Source: Vibrio metoecus
GTDB lineage: Bacteria; Pseudomonadota; Gammaproteobacteria; Enterobacterales; Vibrionaceae
Direction: 5' to 3'
Assembly: GCF_000696385.1 (NCBI RefSeq)
Contig: NZ_JJMN01000062.1
Coordinates: 186,001 to 250,000 of the forward strand
DNA length: 64,000 bases
Of the stretch, positions 18,001-29,000 are shown piece after piece. The stretch's first letter is position 1, and every line of letters starts with the position of its first letter. The notes under the pieces are model-generated. The model made no database searches, was not told the origin of the DNA, and worked only from the letters and a program-made list of their open reading frames with translations. The position numbers were made by a program, and so were the translations under genes.

Positions 18001-18782
18001 TTGGTGTCTCGAAAGATCAAGTACTGCTGAATGCGGACTTGCAACCGCTGAGCGAGAAAGAGTCGCTACCGTTTACCGTAGAAACGGATGTGAACGTGCA
18101 AATTGGCGACGATTTCCAACTCAATGCCTTTGGTTTACAAGGTAACTTAGTCGGGCGGCTGAATGTCGCGCAAAAAGATAAAGGGCCGTTCATTTTAGGT
18201 GAGGTGAACATTCGTAATGGTCAATACCGCTCGTTTGGGCAAGATCTACAGATCAAAGAGGGTAAGATCTTGATGAATGGTCCTGCGGATCAGCCTTATT
18301 TAGCGATCACGGCGATCCGTAACCCAGACAACACCCAAGATAATGTGATCGCTGGGGTGCGAGTGAGTGGACCATCCGATGAGCCATCACTGACGATTTT
18401 CTCTGAACCTGCGATGCCGCAAGCGAATGTGCTTTCGTATTTGCTGCGTGGACAGAATATCGATGGTGAAACGGGTGGCAACGCCATGACGACAACCTTG
18501 ATTGGTTTGAGCTTGGCACAAAGCGGCAAGTTGGTGGGCGAGATAGGCCAAGCCTTTGGCGTGCAGGATTTACAATTGGATACGGCAGGCTCGGGGGATG
18601 ATTCACAAGTGACCGTAAGCGGTTATATTTTGCCCGGCTTGCAAGTGAAATATGGCGTAGGTATTTTTAACTCAGTCGGCGAATTTACCGTTCGTTATCG
18701 CTTGATGCAGGATCTGTATCTGGAGGCCGTCTCCGGTGTCGACAGCGCCGTGGACTTGCTCTATCAGTTCGAATTCAACTAA
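15023..18782 (+). CDS. tamB: TamB inner-membrane AsmA-like protein of the TAM complex; frame broken once
   Basis: TamB is a long periplasm-spanning beta-taco protein anchored in the inner membrane; it works with TamA. An N-terminal anchor (WFSMLLLVLVIILVLALAGA) is followed by a very long beta-rich region and the conserved C-terminal DUF490 domain (from about residue 950), ending in LLYQFEFN. The frame breaks at the A-run 17504-17507: with one A removed, RAEQK runs on into LMLGAINLTTFNFDF, giving 1252 aa (3760 bp minus 1 is divisible by 3). The break is in a short homopolymer and is probably a sequencing error. ATG 15023 overlaps the tamA stop. Confidence 0.9.
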
Positions 18783-18792
18783 GGAGAGAGAT

Positions 18793-19140
18793 GTGCAGCA
18801 CCTTGTTTTTGTGTATGGCACTTTGCGTCACGGAGAGAGCAACCATACTTACTTACAGCAGAGTCAGTTGCTTGGTCAATTTGAAACCAAACCCGAGTAT
18901 GCCCTGTATGATTTAGGCGCGTATCCAGGATTGGTGGAAGGGCATCAATCGGTGCATGGTGAAGTCTATCTAGTGGATGAGCATACGCTCGCTCAACTGG
19001 ATATTTTGGAAGATGTTCCCATCGAGTATCGGCGTGACACCATTGAGACACCGTTTGGTACCGCGTGGATCTATATTTATCAAGAAACCCATCGCTTACA
19101 TTCACTGATCGATTCCGGAGATTGGTGCCAGCGTGTCTAG
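18793..19140 (+). CDS. ytfP: YtfP, gamma-glutamylcyclotransferase-like protein
   Basis: A 115-aa cytoplasmic protein of the gamma-glutamylcyclotransferase/AIG2-like fold. It shows the family's nucleotide-like loop VFVYGTLRHGESNH at the N-terminus, YALYDLGAYPGLVEG, and the acidic DILEDVPIEYRRD segment that holds the conserved Glu. It begins with GTG 18793, set by a perfect AAGGAG 6 nt upstream; frames starting earlier overlap tamB. It is the third gene of the tamA-tamB-ytfP operon, an arrangement also found in enterobacteria. Its substrate is not established. Confidence 0.88.
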   Translation: MQHLVFVYGTLRHGESNHTYLQQSQLLGQFETKPEYALYDLGAYPGLVEGHQSVHGEVYLVDEHTLAQLDILEDVPIEYRRDTIETPFGTAWIYIYQETHRLHSLIDSGDWCQRV

Positions 19141-19155
19141 TTCTGACATACAAAG

Positions 19156-19182
19156 AAAAAAGCCAGCTTAGCTGGCTTTTTT
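19156..19182. terminator. Bidirectional terminator between ytfP and ppa
   Basis: A6 plus GCCAGC (19156-19167) pairs with GCTGGC plus T6 (19171-19182) around TTA. It serves both convergent genes. Confidence 0.92.
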
Positions 19183-19199
19183 ATGCTCAAAACGTGGGC

Positions 19200-19730
19200 T
19201 TATTTGTTTTGCGCACGCTCGTAAGAGCTCAGGATTTCAGCGCGAGCAGAAGCGGCATCTTCCCAGCCATCCACTTTTACCCACTTGCCTGATTCCAGCT
19301 CTTTGTAACGCTCAAAGAAGTGAGTGATCTGCGCTTTCAGCAGCGCTGGCAGATCGTTCACGTCTTGGATGTGATCGTACTCTTTAGAGATCTTGGTGTG
19401 CGGTACCGCAACCACTTTCGCATCTTCACCGGATTCGTCGGTCATCTTCAGCACGCCAACTGGACGGCAGCGGATTACAGAACCTGGGATCAGTGGGTAT
19501 GGCGTTGGAACCAAAACGTCTACTGGGTCACCATCGAGTGACAGAGTGTGGTTCACGTAGCCGTAGTTGCATGGGTAGAACATAGGCGCTGACATAAAGC
19601 GGTCTACGAATACTGCGCCAGACTCTTTGTCGACTTCGTATTTGATTGGGTCAGCATTAGCAGGGATTTCGATCACTACATAGATATCATCAGGCAGTGA
19701 TTTGCCCGCTGGCACATTGTTTAAGCTCAT
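19200..19730 (-). CDS. ppa: Inorganic pyrophosphatase (family I)
   Basis: Ppa hydrolyses pyrophosphate to phosphate and pulls biosynthetic reactions forward. It is a family I soluble enzyme: [19 protein letters not shown], the signature DGDPVDVLV with the metal-binding aspartates (near residues 66-72), and [17 protein letters not shown]. Length is 176 aa, the standard bacterial size (E. coli 176). The start is ATG 19730 ([10 protein letters not shown]) with AAGGAA upstream; the longer upstream frame is not needed. Monocistronic and convergent with ytfP. Confidence 0.96.
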   Translation of the reverse strand: MSLNNVPAGKSLPDDIYVVIEIPANADPIKYEVDKESGAVFVDRFMSAPMFYPCNYGYVNHTLSLDGDPVDVLVPTPYPLIPGSVIRCRPVGVLKMTDESGEDAKVVAVPHTKISKEYDHIQDVNDLPALLKAQITHFFERYKELESGKWVKVDGWEDAASARAEILSSYERAQNK

Positions 19731-19874
19731 TAACGGTTTCCTTTTTTCTGTTGGCCGGACTTCAAATTCGGGATTTATTATTATGCATGTTTGCCGATGG
19801 CGCAAAATGCACCCGTCAGCAAAGGGGTGAGTTTACTCTCAAAATAAAGGATCCCCAAGCTGGTAGAGAGAAAA

Positions 19875-19895
19875 AGCGCCGCATGGAGCGGCGCT
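19875..19895 (-). terminator. Terminator of fbp
   Basis: AGCGCCGC (19875-19882) and GCGGCGCT (19888-19895) form a perfect 8-bp stem with a 5-nt loop. On the minus strand a T5 run follows. It lies 7 bp beyond the fbp stop. Confidence 0.88.
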
Positions 19896-19902
19896 AACAA
19901 GC

Positions 19903-21217
<1,315 letters not shown>

Positions 21218-22573
21218 ATGCACATTCATATCTTGGGAATTTGTGGCACTTTCATGGGCGGCGTTGCGGTGTTGGCACGTCAACTGGGTCATAAAGTGAC
21301 GGGCAGCGATGCCAATGTTTACCCGCCAATGAGTACCATGTTAGAGGCGCAAGGCATCGAGATCATTGAAGGTTTTGACCCTGCTCAATTAGAGCCTAAG
21401 CCTGATCTGGTGGTGATTGGCAACGCAATGAGCCGTGGTAACCCTTGTGTAGAATACGTGCTTAACCACAACCTGCGTTACACCTCTGGCCCGCAGTGGC
21501 TACAAGATTTTCTACTGCATGATCGCTGGGTGATTGCGGTATCGGGAACGCATGGCAAAACCACCACTTCAAGCATGGTGGCGTGGGTACTGGACCATTG
21601 CGGTTATCAACCGGGTTTCTTAGTCGGTGGCGTATTGGGCAATTTTGGTATTTCGGCTCGTTTAGGTGAAAGCATGTTTTTTGTCGTCGAGGCCGATGAA
21701 TACGACAGTGCTTTTTTCGATAAGCGATCTAAGTTCGTGCATTACCATCCTCGCACCTTAGTGATGAACAACTTAGAGTTCGATCATGCAGACATTTTCG
21801 ATAACTTAGAGGCGATCAAGCGTCAATTTCATCATTTGGTGCGTACTGTGCCGGGTAATGGTCGTATTCTCGCACCTAAGCAAGATGAAGCTTTAGCCGA
21901 TGTTTTTAAGCGCGGTTGTTGGAGCGAAACCGAGTTCAGTGGTGAGCAAGGTGAGTGGCAAGCGGAAAAAATCACCGCTGATGGTTCACAGTTCCATGTT
22001 TTATTCAAAGGTGAACACGTTGGTCAAGTCGATTGGAGCTTGGTGGGCGATCACAACGTCAGCAACGCGCTAATGGCGATTGCTGCGGCGCGTCATGTCG
22101 GGGTTGCGCCAGAGCTGGCTTGTGAGGCATTGGGGCTGTTTGTCAACACTAAGCGCCGCTTAGAGCTGAAAGGCGAAATCAATGGAGTAACGGTGTACGA
22201 CGATTTTGCCCATCACCCGACGGCGATTGAACTTACGCTCGGCGGTTTACGTAATAAAGTGGGTGATAAGAAAATCATCGCCGTACTGGAGCCGCGCTCT
22301 GCCACCATGAAGTTGGGCGTGCACAAAGAAACCTTGGCCGCTTCGCTGCACAGCGCTGATTCGGTTTACCTTTATCAGCCGTCTAACATCCCTTGGTCGG
22401 TGGAAGAGGTCGCGAAACAGTGTCAACAGCCTGCGCAAGTGAGCGCCAATATGGATGAATTTGTGGCTATGATTGCTAAAGAAGCCCAAGCGGGTGACCA
22501 GATTTTGGTGATGAGCAACGGTGGTTTTGAAGGTATTCATGGCAAGTTGCTCGCGGCACTGCAACAGAAATAA
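21218..22573 (+). CDS. mpl: UDP-MurNAc:L-Ala-gamma-D-Glu-meso-DAP ligase (murein recycling)
   Basis: Mpl attaches the recycled tripeptide L-Ala-gamma-D-Glu-meso-DAP directly to UDP-MurNAc in the cytoplasm, so that cell-wall material is reused. It is a Mur-ligase-type protein: N-terminal HILGICGTFMGGVAVLARQLGH Rossmann segment (written in part), ATP-binding SGTHGKTTTSSMV (near residue 110), EADEYDSAFFDKRSKF and the C-terminal domain DDFAHHPTAIE. Length is 451 aa (E. coli 457). ubiX begins 12 bp downstream, so the two are probably co-transcribed. Confidence 0.95.
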   Translation: MHIHILGICGTFMGGVAVLARQLGHKVTGSDANVYPPMSTMLEAQGIEIIEGFDPAQLEPKPDLVVIGNAMSRGNPCVEYVLNHNLRYTSGPQWLQDFLLHDRWVIAVSGTHGKTTTSSMVAWVLDHCGYQPGFLVGGVLGNFGISARLGESMFFVVEADEYDSAFFDKRSKFVHYHPRTLVMNNLEFDHADIFDNLEAIKRQFHHLVRTVPGNGRILAPKQDEALADVFKRGCWSETEFSGEQGEWQAEKITADGSQFHVLFKGEHVGQVDWSLVGDHNVSNALMAIAAARHVGVAPELACEALGLFVNTKRRLELKGEINGVTVYDDFAHHPTAIELTLGGLRNKVGDKKIIAVLEPRSATMKLGVHKETLAASLHSADSVYLYQPSNIPWSVEEVAKQCQQPAQVSANMDEFVAMIAKEAQAGDQILVMSNGGFEGIHGKLLAALQQK

Positions 22574-22585
22574 TTTAAGGTGAGC

Positions 22586-23215
22586 ATGAACAGCAATCGA
22601 ACCATTACCCTGGCTTGGACTGGCGCTTCCGGAGCGCCTTACGGGCTACGCTTATTGCAATGCCTGTTAGCGGCGGATTATCAGGTGTACTTGCTGATCT
22701 CGTCGGCGGCGCGAGTAGTATTAGCGACAGAACATGGCTTGAAACTGCCTGCTAACCCTGAAGCGGCGCAAGCGGCTTTGGTGGAGCATCTGGGCTGCGG
22801 CAGTGATAAGTTGGTGGTGTGCGGCAAAGAAGATTGGTTTTCGCCAGTGGCTTCAGGTTCGGCTGCCCCCAAGCAGATGGTGGTGTGTCCATGCTCGGCA
22901 GGCAGTGTAGCCGCGATTGCTCATGGCATGTCAGATAATCTGATTGAACGCGCCGCTGATGTGGTGCTGAAAGAGCGTGGACAACTGCTGCTGGTGGTGC
23001 GTGAAACGCCATTCTCCACTTTGCACTTAGAAAATATGCTTAAGCTCTCGCACATGGGCGTGACTATCATGCCTGCTGCGCCGGGTTTTTATCATCAGCC
23101 ACAATCGATTGACGATCTGGTCGATTTTATGGTGGCGCGCATTCTCGATCATCTTGGCATCGAACAAGCGCTTGTGCCCCGTTGGGGCTATGACCAACGC
23201 GCGCGCGCCGAATAA
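22586..23215 (+). CDS. ubiX: Flavin prenyltransferase UbiX
   Basis: UbiX prenylates FMN using dimethylallyl phosphate, making the cofactor for the UbiD decarboxylase in ubiquinone synthesis. N-terminal flavoprotein motif [14 protein letters not shown], then SSAARVV, the conserved [19 protein letters not shown] block and [13 protein letters not shown]. 209 aa from ATG 22586; AAGG lies 5 nt upstream, and an in-frame GTG 6 bp earlier lies within that site. It follows mpl closely. About 60 bp separate it from the thiamine riboswitch. Confidence 0.93.
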   Translation: MNSNRTITLAWTGASGAPYGLRLLQCLLAADYQVYLLISSAARVVLATEHGLKLPANPEAAQAALVEHLGCGSDKLVVCGKEDWFSPVASGSAAPKQMVVCPCSAGSVAAIAHGMSDNLIERAADVVLKERGQLLLVVRETPFSTLHLENMLKLSHMGVTIMPAAPGFYHQPQSIDDLVDFMVARILDHLGIEQALVPRWGYDQRARAE

Positions 23216-23283
23216 TTGCATGGCCAGTCGCAATTTTCCGCTACTGGCTAATTACAAGATTTCCCATTACAATCCAACCCACT

Positions 23284-23398
23284 CACGGGGGGCCACCCAT
23301 TCATTCGAATGGCGCTGAGATCAAGCACTGCTTGGGACCCGCAATGACTGCGATGTTCGCGGTTGAACCTGAACCAGATAATGCTGGCGTAGGAATTG
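23284..23398 (+). ncRNA. TPP riboswitch (thi box) controlling thiBPQ
   Basis: The thi-box consensus is visible in order: a G-rich start (CACGGGGGGCC), GGCGCTGAGATCAAG, an ACCC strand, then TGAACCTGAACCAGATAATG followed by CTGGCGTAGGA. Weak promoter hexamers TGGCTA (23245-23250) and TACAAT (23268-23273) at 17-bp spacing lie just upstream. Downstream I see no clear T-run terminator. Instead a CT-rich stretch near 23433-23446 could pair with the AAGGAG ribosome-binding site of thiB, so control is probably at translation start (inference). High TPP should turn thiBPQ off. Confidence 0.93.
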
Positions 23399-23476
23399 AG
23401 CTAGGTTTGCAGAATGGAATAATGGACGATTCTCTGCCTCCCTCAAGCCTGTGCCGCTCATTAAGGAGAGCGAGCC

Positions 23477-24469
23477 TTGAAATTTCAACTGACTGCGGTT
23501 GCGTTAGCAACCCTATGTGTTGCCTCTGCAGCGTCTGCTGCATCAACCCTCACCGTTTACACTTACGACTCTTTTGCCGCCGATTGGGGGCCCGCTCCAG
23601 CGATTGAAAAAGCGTTTGAAGCACAATGTGGCTGCGATCTGCAATTTGTCGCGTTAGAAGATGGCGTGTCGATTCTCAACCGTCTGCGTTTAGAAGGCAG
23701 CAATAGCAAAGCCGATGTGGTCTTGGGGCTGGATAACAACCTTATCGAAGAAGCCAAACAAACCGGATTATTGGCGACTCACAGTGTGGATACCAGCAAG
23801 GTGACTCTGCCCAATGGCTGGAGTGACAACACGTTTGTACCTTATGACTATGGCTATTTCGCTTTCGTTTATAACAAAGAGAAGTTGGCTAACCCGCCGG
23901 CCAGCTTGAAAGAGTTGGTGGAAAAGCGTGATGATCTGAAAGTGATCTACCAAGACCCGCGCACTTCAACGCCGGGACAAGGTTTACTGCTGTGGATGAA
24001 ATCTGTCTATGGCGACCAAGCGCCACAAGCGTGGAAGCAGCTGGCGAGCAAAACGGTCACCGTGACCAAAGGTTGGTCAGAAGCTTACTCGATGTTTCTC
24101 GGTGGAGAGGCTGATCTGGTGCTCTCGTACACCACTTCGCCGGCCTATCACTTGATTGCGGAAAATGATGCACGTTTTGCCACTGCGAATTTCAGCGAGG
24201 GGCATTACCTGCAAGTGGAAGTGGCCGCCAAAGTCAAAAGCACTAAAAATGGCGAGCTGGCGGACAAGTTCCTGCAATTTATCCTGAGTAATGAGTTCCA
24301 AAGCGTGATCCCAACGGGTAACTGGATGTATCCAGTGACGGCGGTTGAACTGCCAAAAGGGTTTGATACTTTGGCGGTACCGACACAATCTCTTTCTTTC
24401 AGCGCACAGGAAGTCGCGCAAATGCGTAAGCCATGGATTCGTGAGTGGCAGCAAGCGCTGAGCTTCTAA
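23477..24469 (+). CDS. thiB: Thiamine/TPP ABC transporter, periplasmic binding protein
   Basis: ThiB binds thiamine and its phosphates in the periplasm and delivers them to ThiPQ. The signal peptide MKFQLTAVALATLCVASAAS ends at about residue 21. The mature protein starts STLTVYTYDSFAADWGP, a classic ThiB N-terminus, and shows LDNNLIEEA, PYDYGYFAFVYNKEKL and TSTPGQGLLLWMKSVYG. 330 aa (E. coli 327). It begins with TTG 23477, set by AAGGAG 8 nt upstream and the signal peptide. It is first in the thiBPQ operon under the TPP riboswitch. Confidence 0.95.
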   Translation: MKFQLTAVALATLCVASAASAASTLTVYTYDSFAADWGPAPAIEKAFEAQCGCDLQFVALEDGVSILNRLRLEGSNSKADVVLGLDNNLIEEAKQTGLLATHSVDTSKVTLPNGWSDNTFVPYDYGYFAFVYNKEKLANPPASLKELVEKRDDLKVIYQDPRTSTPGQGLLLWMKSVYGDQAPQAWKQLASKTVTVTKGWSEAYSMFLGGEADLVLSYTTSPAYHLIAENDARFATANFSEGHYLQVEVAAKVKSTKNGELADKFLQFILSNEFQSVIPTGNWMYPVTAVELPKGFDTLAVPTQSLSFSAQEVAQMRKPWIREWQQALSF

Positions 24470-24478
24470 GGTTAAGCG

Positions 24479-26071
24479 TTGAATCGAACTCCTCAATTAG
24501 GCTTTTGGGTCGCGGCTGGTGTCGCGACCTTTGTCCTCGCGGCATTAGCGGCGCTGCTCTGGCAAGCGCCACCGCTCAATCTGAATCTGATCTGGCAAGA
24601 TGCCTATTATCGACATGTGACCCAGTTCAGCTTTTACCAAGCTTTTTGGTCCACCGTGCTCAGTGTGGGGTTGGCAATTCCGGTTGCTCATGCCCTCAGT
24701 CAGCGCCGTTTCCCCGGTCGTGATTTACTACTGAAACTGTTCGCGATGACGCTGGTTTTGCCGGTGTTGGTGGCGATTTTTGGCTTGATTGCAATTTACG
24801 GTAACAGCGGTTGGTTGGCCAAAATACTCCAAAGTTTTGGGCTTTCTCTGCCGTTTTCGATTTATGGTTTAAACGGTATTTTACTTGCCCATGTACTGTT
24901 TAATTTGCCTTATGCCAGCCGTTTGCTGCTGCAAAGTTTAGAAGCGATCCCCAGTGAGCAGCACAAGCTGTGCGCCCATCTCGGCATGAGCCGTTGGCAA
25001 AAGTTTAAGTGGGTCGAGTGGCCGCGTCTGCGTCAGCAACTGCCGCACGTTGCAGGCTTGGTGTTTATGCTTTGCTTTACTAGCTTTGCAACCGTGATGG
25101 CGCTCGGCGGCGGGCCTAAAGCAACCACCATTGAGCTCGCAATCTACCAAGCGATCAAATTCGATTTCGATCTGCAAATTGGCGCGTTATTGGCGATTTG
25201 GCAGATGTTGCTGTGTACCTTACTGACTTTTACCCTGCAGCGTTTTTCCCATTCCCGACCCATGAACAGTGCTGCGAGCAAGGTGACTGAGCGTTGGATA
25301 CGTGATTCATGGCGCGCCAAAGTTTGGGATGCGAGCTGGATTGTCGCCGCATGTGTCTTGGTATTGCCACCATTATTGATGGTGGTGCTGGCAGGGCTCA
25401 ATTCAAAGCTTGGCAAGGTACTGACGAGCGGCGATTTTTGGTCGGCAGTCAGCCACTCTTTGCAAGTGGCGAGCTTAGCCAGTAGCTTGGCTCTGGCCAG
25501 TGGAATCGCGATGTTACTCACCAGCCGAGCCTTGCGGTTGAAAGCGGCCCATCGCCGCGCGGATGTCGTGGAGTGGATCGCGACGTTAATTCTGGTGACG
25601 CCGGGATTAGTGGTGAGTACCGGACTCTTTTTACTGCTGCGTAATATCACCGATGTGTTTCGTTTGGCTTACTGGATTGTGGTCGCAGTCAACGCGCTAA
25701 TGGCGCTGCCTTACGTCGTAAAAACCTTGAGCCAACCTATGTGGCACTTGGCTCAGCAATATGAATTGCTGTGCGCCAGTTTAGGCATGTCTGGTTGGCG
25801 TCGATTTCGTTTAGTGGAGTGGCGCGCGCTGCGTAAGCCTCTCTCCCATGCGTTTGCGATCGGTTTTCTGCTCTCGATGGGGGATTTAAGCGCAATTGCC
25901 CTGTTTGGTAGCCAAGATTTTCGCACACTGCCGCTCTATCTTTATCAACTGCTCGGCAGCTATCAGATGGATACCGCGGCGGTCGTCGCGTTGGCCATGC
26001 TGATCATGAGTGTGGGTTGGTTTTATGTGATTGAGCGGCTGTTTGCCCAGCGTCCGCTTACCAAACGCTAA
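24479..26071 (+). CDS. thiP: Thiamine/TPP ABC transporter, permease
   Basis: ThiP is the inner-membrane channel of the thiamine importer. About 12 hydrophobic helices form two tandem permease halves, each with an EAA-like loop: QKFKWVEWPRLRQQLPHVAG and the similar RRFRLVEWRALRKPLSHAFA. Length is 530 aa (E. coli 536). The start is TTG 24479, with AAGG about 7 nt upstream; it begins 9 bp after the thiB stop. Its TAA overlaps the ATG at 26071. thiB, thiP and thiQ are one operon. Confidence 0.94.
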   Translation: MNRTPQLGFWVAAGVATFVLAALAALLWQAPPLNLNLIWQDAYYRHVTQFSFYQAFWSTVLSVGLAIPVAHALSQRRFPGRDLLLKLFAMTLVLPVLVAIFGLIAIYGNSGWLAKILQSFGLSLPFSIYGLNGILLAHVLFNLPYASRLLLQSLEAIPSEQHKLCAHLGMSRWQKFKWVEWPRLRQQLPHVAGLVFMLCFTSFATVMALGGGPKATTIELAIYQAIKFDFDLQIGALLAIWQMLLCTLLTFTLQRFSHSRPMNSAASKVTERWIRDSWRAKVWDASWIVAACVLVLPPLLMVVLAGLNSKLGKVLTSGDFWSAVSHSLQVASLASSLALASGIAMLLTSRALRLKAAHRRADVVEWIATLILVTPGLVVSTGLFLLLRNITDVFRLAYWIVVAVNALMALPYVVKTLSQPMWHLAQQYELLCASLGMSGWRRFRLVEWRALRKPLSHAFAIGFLLSMGDLSAIALFGSQDFRTLPLYLYQLLGSYQMDTAAVVALAMLIMSVGWFYVIERLFAQRPLTKR

Positions 26072-26082
26072 TGAGGAAAAGC

Positions 26083-26799
26083 ATGTTAGCTCTAGATAAA
26101 GTGCGTTACGAATATGAGCACGAATGGTTCGAGTTTGATCTGAACGTGGCTGATGGCGACATTGTGGCGCTGATGGGACCCAGTGGCGCGGGTAAATCTA
26201 CCTTGCTGAGTCTGGTGGCGGGATTTATTGAACCGGCGAGCGGCAGCATCAAGGTCAATGATCAGTCGGTACTCGGTTTAGCGCCTTATCAACGCCCTTT
26301 TTCGATGCTCTTTCAGGAGCACAACCTGTTTGCCCATCTTACCGTGCGTGAAAACATCGGCTTAGGTTTACACCCTGGCCTCAAATTGAACGCTGAGCAG
26401 AAACAGCAAGTGGTTGATGCCGCTCAGCAAGTAGGAATTGCCGACTACCTAGATCGTTTACCTGAGCAACTTTCCGGCGGGCAACGCCAGCGGGTGGCAC
26501 TCGCACGCTGTTTTGTGCAGCCGAATCCGATTTGGTTGCTTGATGAGCCATTTTCGGCGCTCGATCCTTTGCTGCGTGAAGAGATGCTCACTTTGGTAAA
26601 ACAGTTAGCCAGTGAGCGGCAGCGCACTGTAGTGATGGTGACCCACCATCTTAGTGATGCGCGTGCCATCGCCAGCAAAATCGCATTTTTGAGCCAAGGT
26701 GAAGTGAAGGTGGTGAGTGATTGTCAGGCAGTGACAGCGCAGCATCCTCATCCTGAACTGGCTCAGTTTGTGGCGGCGGCACTGAGTGAGCCGAAATGA
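26083..26799 (+). CDS. thiQ: Thiamine/TPP ABC transporter, ATP-binding protein
   Basis: ThiQ energises the thiamine importer. Walker A GPSGAGKST near residue 36, Q-loop FQEHNLFAHLTV, signature LSGGQRQRVALARC, Walker B WLLDEPFSALDP and H-loop VTHHLSDA. 238 aa from ATG 26083, which has GAGGA 5 nt upstream; the in-frame ATG at 26071 lies on the thiP stop and lacks a good site. Last gene of the operon, closed by a strong terminator. Confidence 0.95.
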   Translation: MLALDKVRYEYEHEWFEFDLNVADGDIVALMGPSGAGKSTLLSLVAGFIEPASGSIKVNDQSVLGLAPYQRPFSMLFQEHNLFAHLTVRENIGLGLHPGLKLNAEQKQQVVDAAQQVGIADYLDRLPEQLSGGQRQRVALARCFVQPNPIWLLDEPFSALDPLLREEMLTLVKQLASERQRTVVMVTHHLSDARAIASKIAFLSQGEVKVVSDCQAVTAQHPHPELAQFVAAALSEPK

Positions 26800-26832
26800 C
26801 GCTGAGTGAACGGATATACATCGACCGTAAAG

Positions 26833-26861
26833 AAAAAGGTTAGCTTGCGCTAACCTTTTTT
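26833..26861. terminator. Terminator between thiQ and darP
   Basis: AAAAAGGTTAGC pairs with GCTAACC followed by T6 around a TTGC loop. The flanking A-run allows function in both directions between these convergent genes. Confidence 0.92.
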
Positions 26862-26902
26862 GATGCTGTTGGTTAAAACGAGATGGCTTGCGGCCTCGCG
26901 TT

Positions 26903-27474
26903 TTATTCCGCTGAATCCAGATCGTCTTCACTCTCTTCTTCGATCTCTTGTTTTGCCAACATTGCTTCTTTGAGCAGTTGGAAGATCTCGCGAGACGATT
27001 TTGGCGGCTTGTTGCCCGTCTTTTTCTTTGCTGGCTTGACGCGCTAGCAGACGCAGACGTTGACGATCCGCTTCTGGGTATTGCTCCATCGCCACTTCAA
27101 TTGCGCTATCCCCTTCGGCAACGATGCGATCACGCAGTTGCTCCAGTTTGTGCAGTAATGCAGTGGTTTGCGAGTGCTTGTTACGCAGTTTATCCAGTGC
27201 CGCTTGCAGTGGCTCTGGGTCAATATGGCGCATCAGTTTGCCAATGTATTGCAGTTGGCGGCGACGAGCTTCGTTTTTAAAACGCTGCGCATCTTTGATC
27301 GCTTCAGCCAGATCTTCTGGCAGTGGGAATCTGGCTAACGCGGAAGGTTTTAATTCAACCAGCTCTTCGCCGAGCTTTTGCAAGGCTAGCATGTCATTTT
27401 TCATTTCGGTTCTACTGACCCAAATGATCTCTTCTTCCTCTTCCCTAAGGGGCTTTTTGGTTTTTACGTGCCAT
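26903..27474 (-). CDS. darP: DarP (YjgA), 50S ribosome-associated protein; frame broken twice
   Basis: DarP/YjgA binds late 50S ribosomal intermediates and helps maturation of the peptidyl-transferase centre. The repaired protein is 189 aa: MARKNQKAP, an acidic stretch and [20 protein letters not shown], then the conserved [32 protein letters not shown] (written in part) and an acidic C-terminus [11 protein letters not shown]. Two single-base breaks are seen: an extra A near 27446 creates TAG after KAP, and an extra G in 27015-27017 turns [13 protein letters not shown] into an unrelated tail. The 572-bp span minus 2 is divisible by 3. Start ATG 27474. Both breaks look like sequencing errors. 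Confidence 0.87.
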
Positions 27475-27584
27475 CTTCTTCATCATGATGAGTTACTTAT
27501 GTCGGCTATTTTAGCAAGAATCGTGGGGAGAAAGCGAAATTCTTGTTATCCTAATAACATCAATAACCAATGGTTGAATGAAAT

Positions 27585-28928
27585 ATGGATGTAAAAGAGC
27601 GAGTTGCGCTGCAGCGTCAAGAGCTGGAAGCTGCGGTTGCTAAGGCATTAGAGCTTGCTGCGGCGAGTTCGGATGCGGCTGAAGTGGCGATCACCAAGAG
27701 CACGGGGTTAAGTGTTTCGACCCGCATGTGTGAAGTTGAAAATGTTGAATTCAACAGTGATGGTGCACTTGGAATTACCGTTTACCGCGGTCAACGTAAA
27801 GGCAGCGCTTCAACATCGGACTTGAGTGAAAAAGCGATTCGACAAACCGTATTAGCCGCGCTGGATATTGCCCAGTATACTTCGGCCGATCCTTATGCAG
27901 GCCCAGCTCCGAAAGAGTTGATGGTGCAGGATATTCCTGATCTTGACCTCTTCCATCCTGATGAGCCGAATCCCGATGTGGCGGCGCAAATTGCCATTGC
28001 GGCAGAACGTGCGGCGTTAGGTTATAGCAAGAAAATTAAGCAAAGCGATGGCGGTAGTTACGATAGCCATTTCGGCATTCGTGTTTACGGCAATAGCCAC
28101 GGTTTATTGGCTAGCTATGCCTCTAGTCGCCACAGCATTAGCTGTAGTGTGATTGGTGAAGGCCGCAACGGTGAAATGGAGCGCGATTACAGCTACACCG
28201 TGGCGCGTCACCGTGACGATTTATGGATGCCAGAAAGCGTTGGCTTGCAAGCGGCGGAAAATACGGTGAGCCGTCTGGATCCGCAAAAGCTGAAAACGGG
28301 TCAGTTTCCAGTGATGTTTGCGGCAGATGTGGCGACTGGCTTAATCGGTCATCTGGTGATGGCGATCAGCGGTGGCAACTTATATCGCAAATCGAGTTTC
28401 TTACTCGATCATCTTGGCAAAACCATTCTGCCGACGTGGTTCAATATCAGTGAGCGTCCGCATGTGATGCGTGGTTTGGCTTCCAGCCCATTTGATAGTG
28501 AAGGGGTTCGTACCCAAGATTTGGAAATCATCACAGATGGTGTGTTGGCAACTTACTTACTGACCAGCTACGCCGCGCGTAAAATGAACATGACCCCAAC
28601 CGGTCATGCGGGTGGCATTCATAACTGGACTGTGAAATCGACTGGTCAAAACTACCAACAGATGCTCAAAGAATTGGGCACTGGCTTACTGGTGACCGAA
28701 GTGATGGGACAAGGTGTGAATGTGGTGACGGGGGATTACTCACGTGGCGCTGCTGGTTTCTGGGTAGAAAATGGTGAAATCAAATACCCTGTTTCTGAAA
28801 TCACCATTGCGGGTAACCTCAAGCAGATGTTGCAGCAGATTGTCGCGGTGGGCAGTGATATCGAAACACGCTCCCAGATCCAAACCGGTTCTATTTTGAT
28901 TGAATCAATGAAGGTCGCAGGCGAGTAA
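27585..28928 (+). CDS. pmbA: PmbA/TldE, subunit of the TldD-TldE metalloprotease
   Basis: PmbA (TldE) pairs with TldD to degrade unfolded peptides and process modified peptides such as microcin B17; the zinc site is in TldD. The protein shows the family N-terminal domain ([16 protein letters not shown]), the RGQRKGSAS strand, the central [16 protein letters not shown] region and a C-terminal [26 protein letters not shown] block. Length is 447 aa (E. coli 450). Start ATG 27585. Divergent from darP with a 110-bp gap, the arrangement seen in many gamma-proteobacteria. Confidence 0.94.
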   Translation: MDVKERVALQRQELEAAVAKALELAAASSDAAEVAITKSTGLSVSTRMCEVENVEFNSDGALGITVYRGQRKGSASTSDLSEKAIRQTVLAALDIAQYTSADPYAGPAPKELMVQDIPDLDLFHPDEPNPDVAAQIAIAAERAALGYSKKIKQSDGGSYDSHFGIRVYGNSHGLLASYASSRHSISCSVIGEGRNGEMERDYSYTVARHRDDLWMPESVGLQAAENTVSRLDPQKLKTGQFPVMFAADVATGLIGHLVMAISGGNLYRKSSFLLDHLGKTILPTWFNISERPHVMRGLASSPFDSEGVRTQDLEIITDGVLATYLLTSYAARKMNMTPTGHAGGIHNWTVKSTGQNYQQMLKELGTGLLVTEVMGQGVNVVTGDYSRGAAGFWVENGEIKYPVSEITIAGNLKQMLQQIVAVGSDIETRSQIQTGSILIESMKVAGE

Positions 28929-28946
28929 GCTCTGAGCCATTGAATG

Positions 28947-28974
28947 AAAAAGCCGACAGAAAGTCGGCTTTTTT
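28947..28974. terminator. Bidirectional terminator between pmbA and mgtE
   Basis: A5 plus GCCGAC pairs with GTCGGC plus T6 around a 5-nt loop (AGAAA). It is suited to both convergent genes. Confidence 0.92.
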
Positions 28975-29000
28975 GTCGAATCAATTTGGGAAATGAGACA

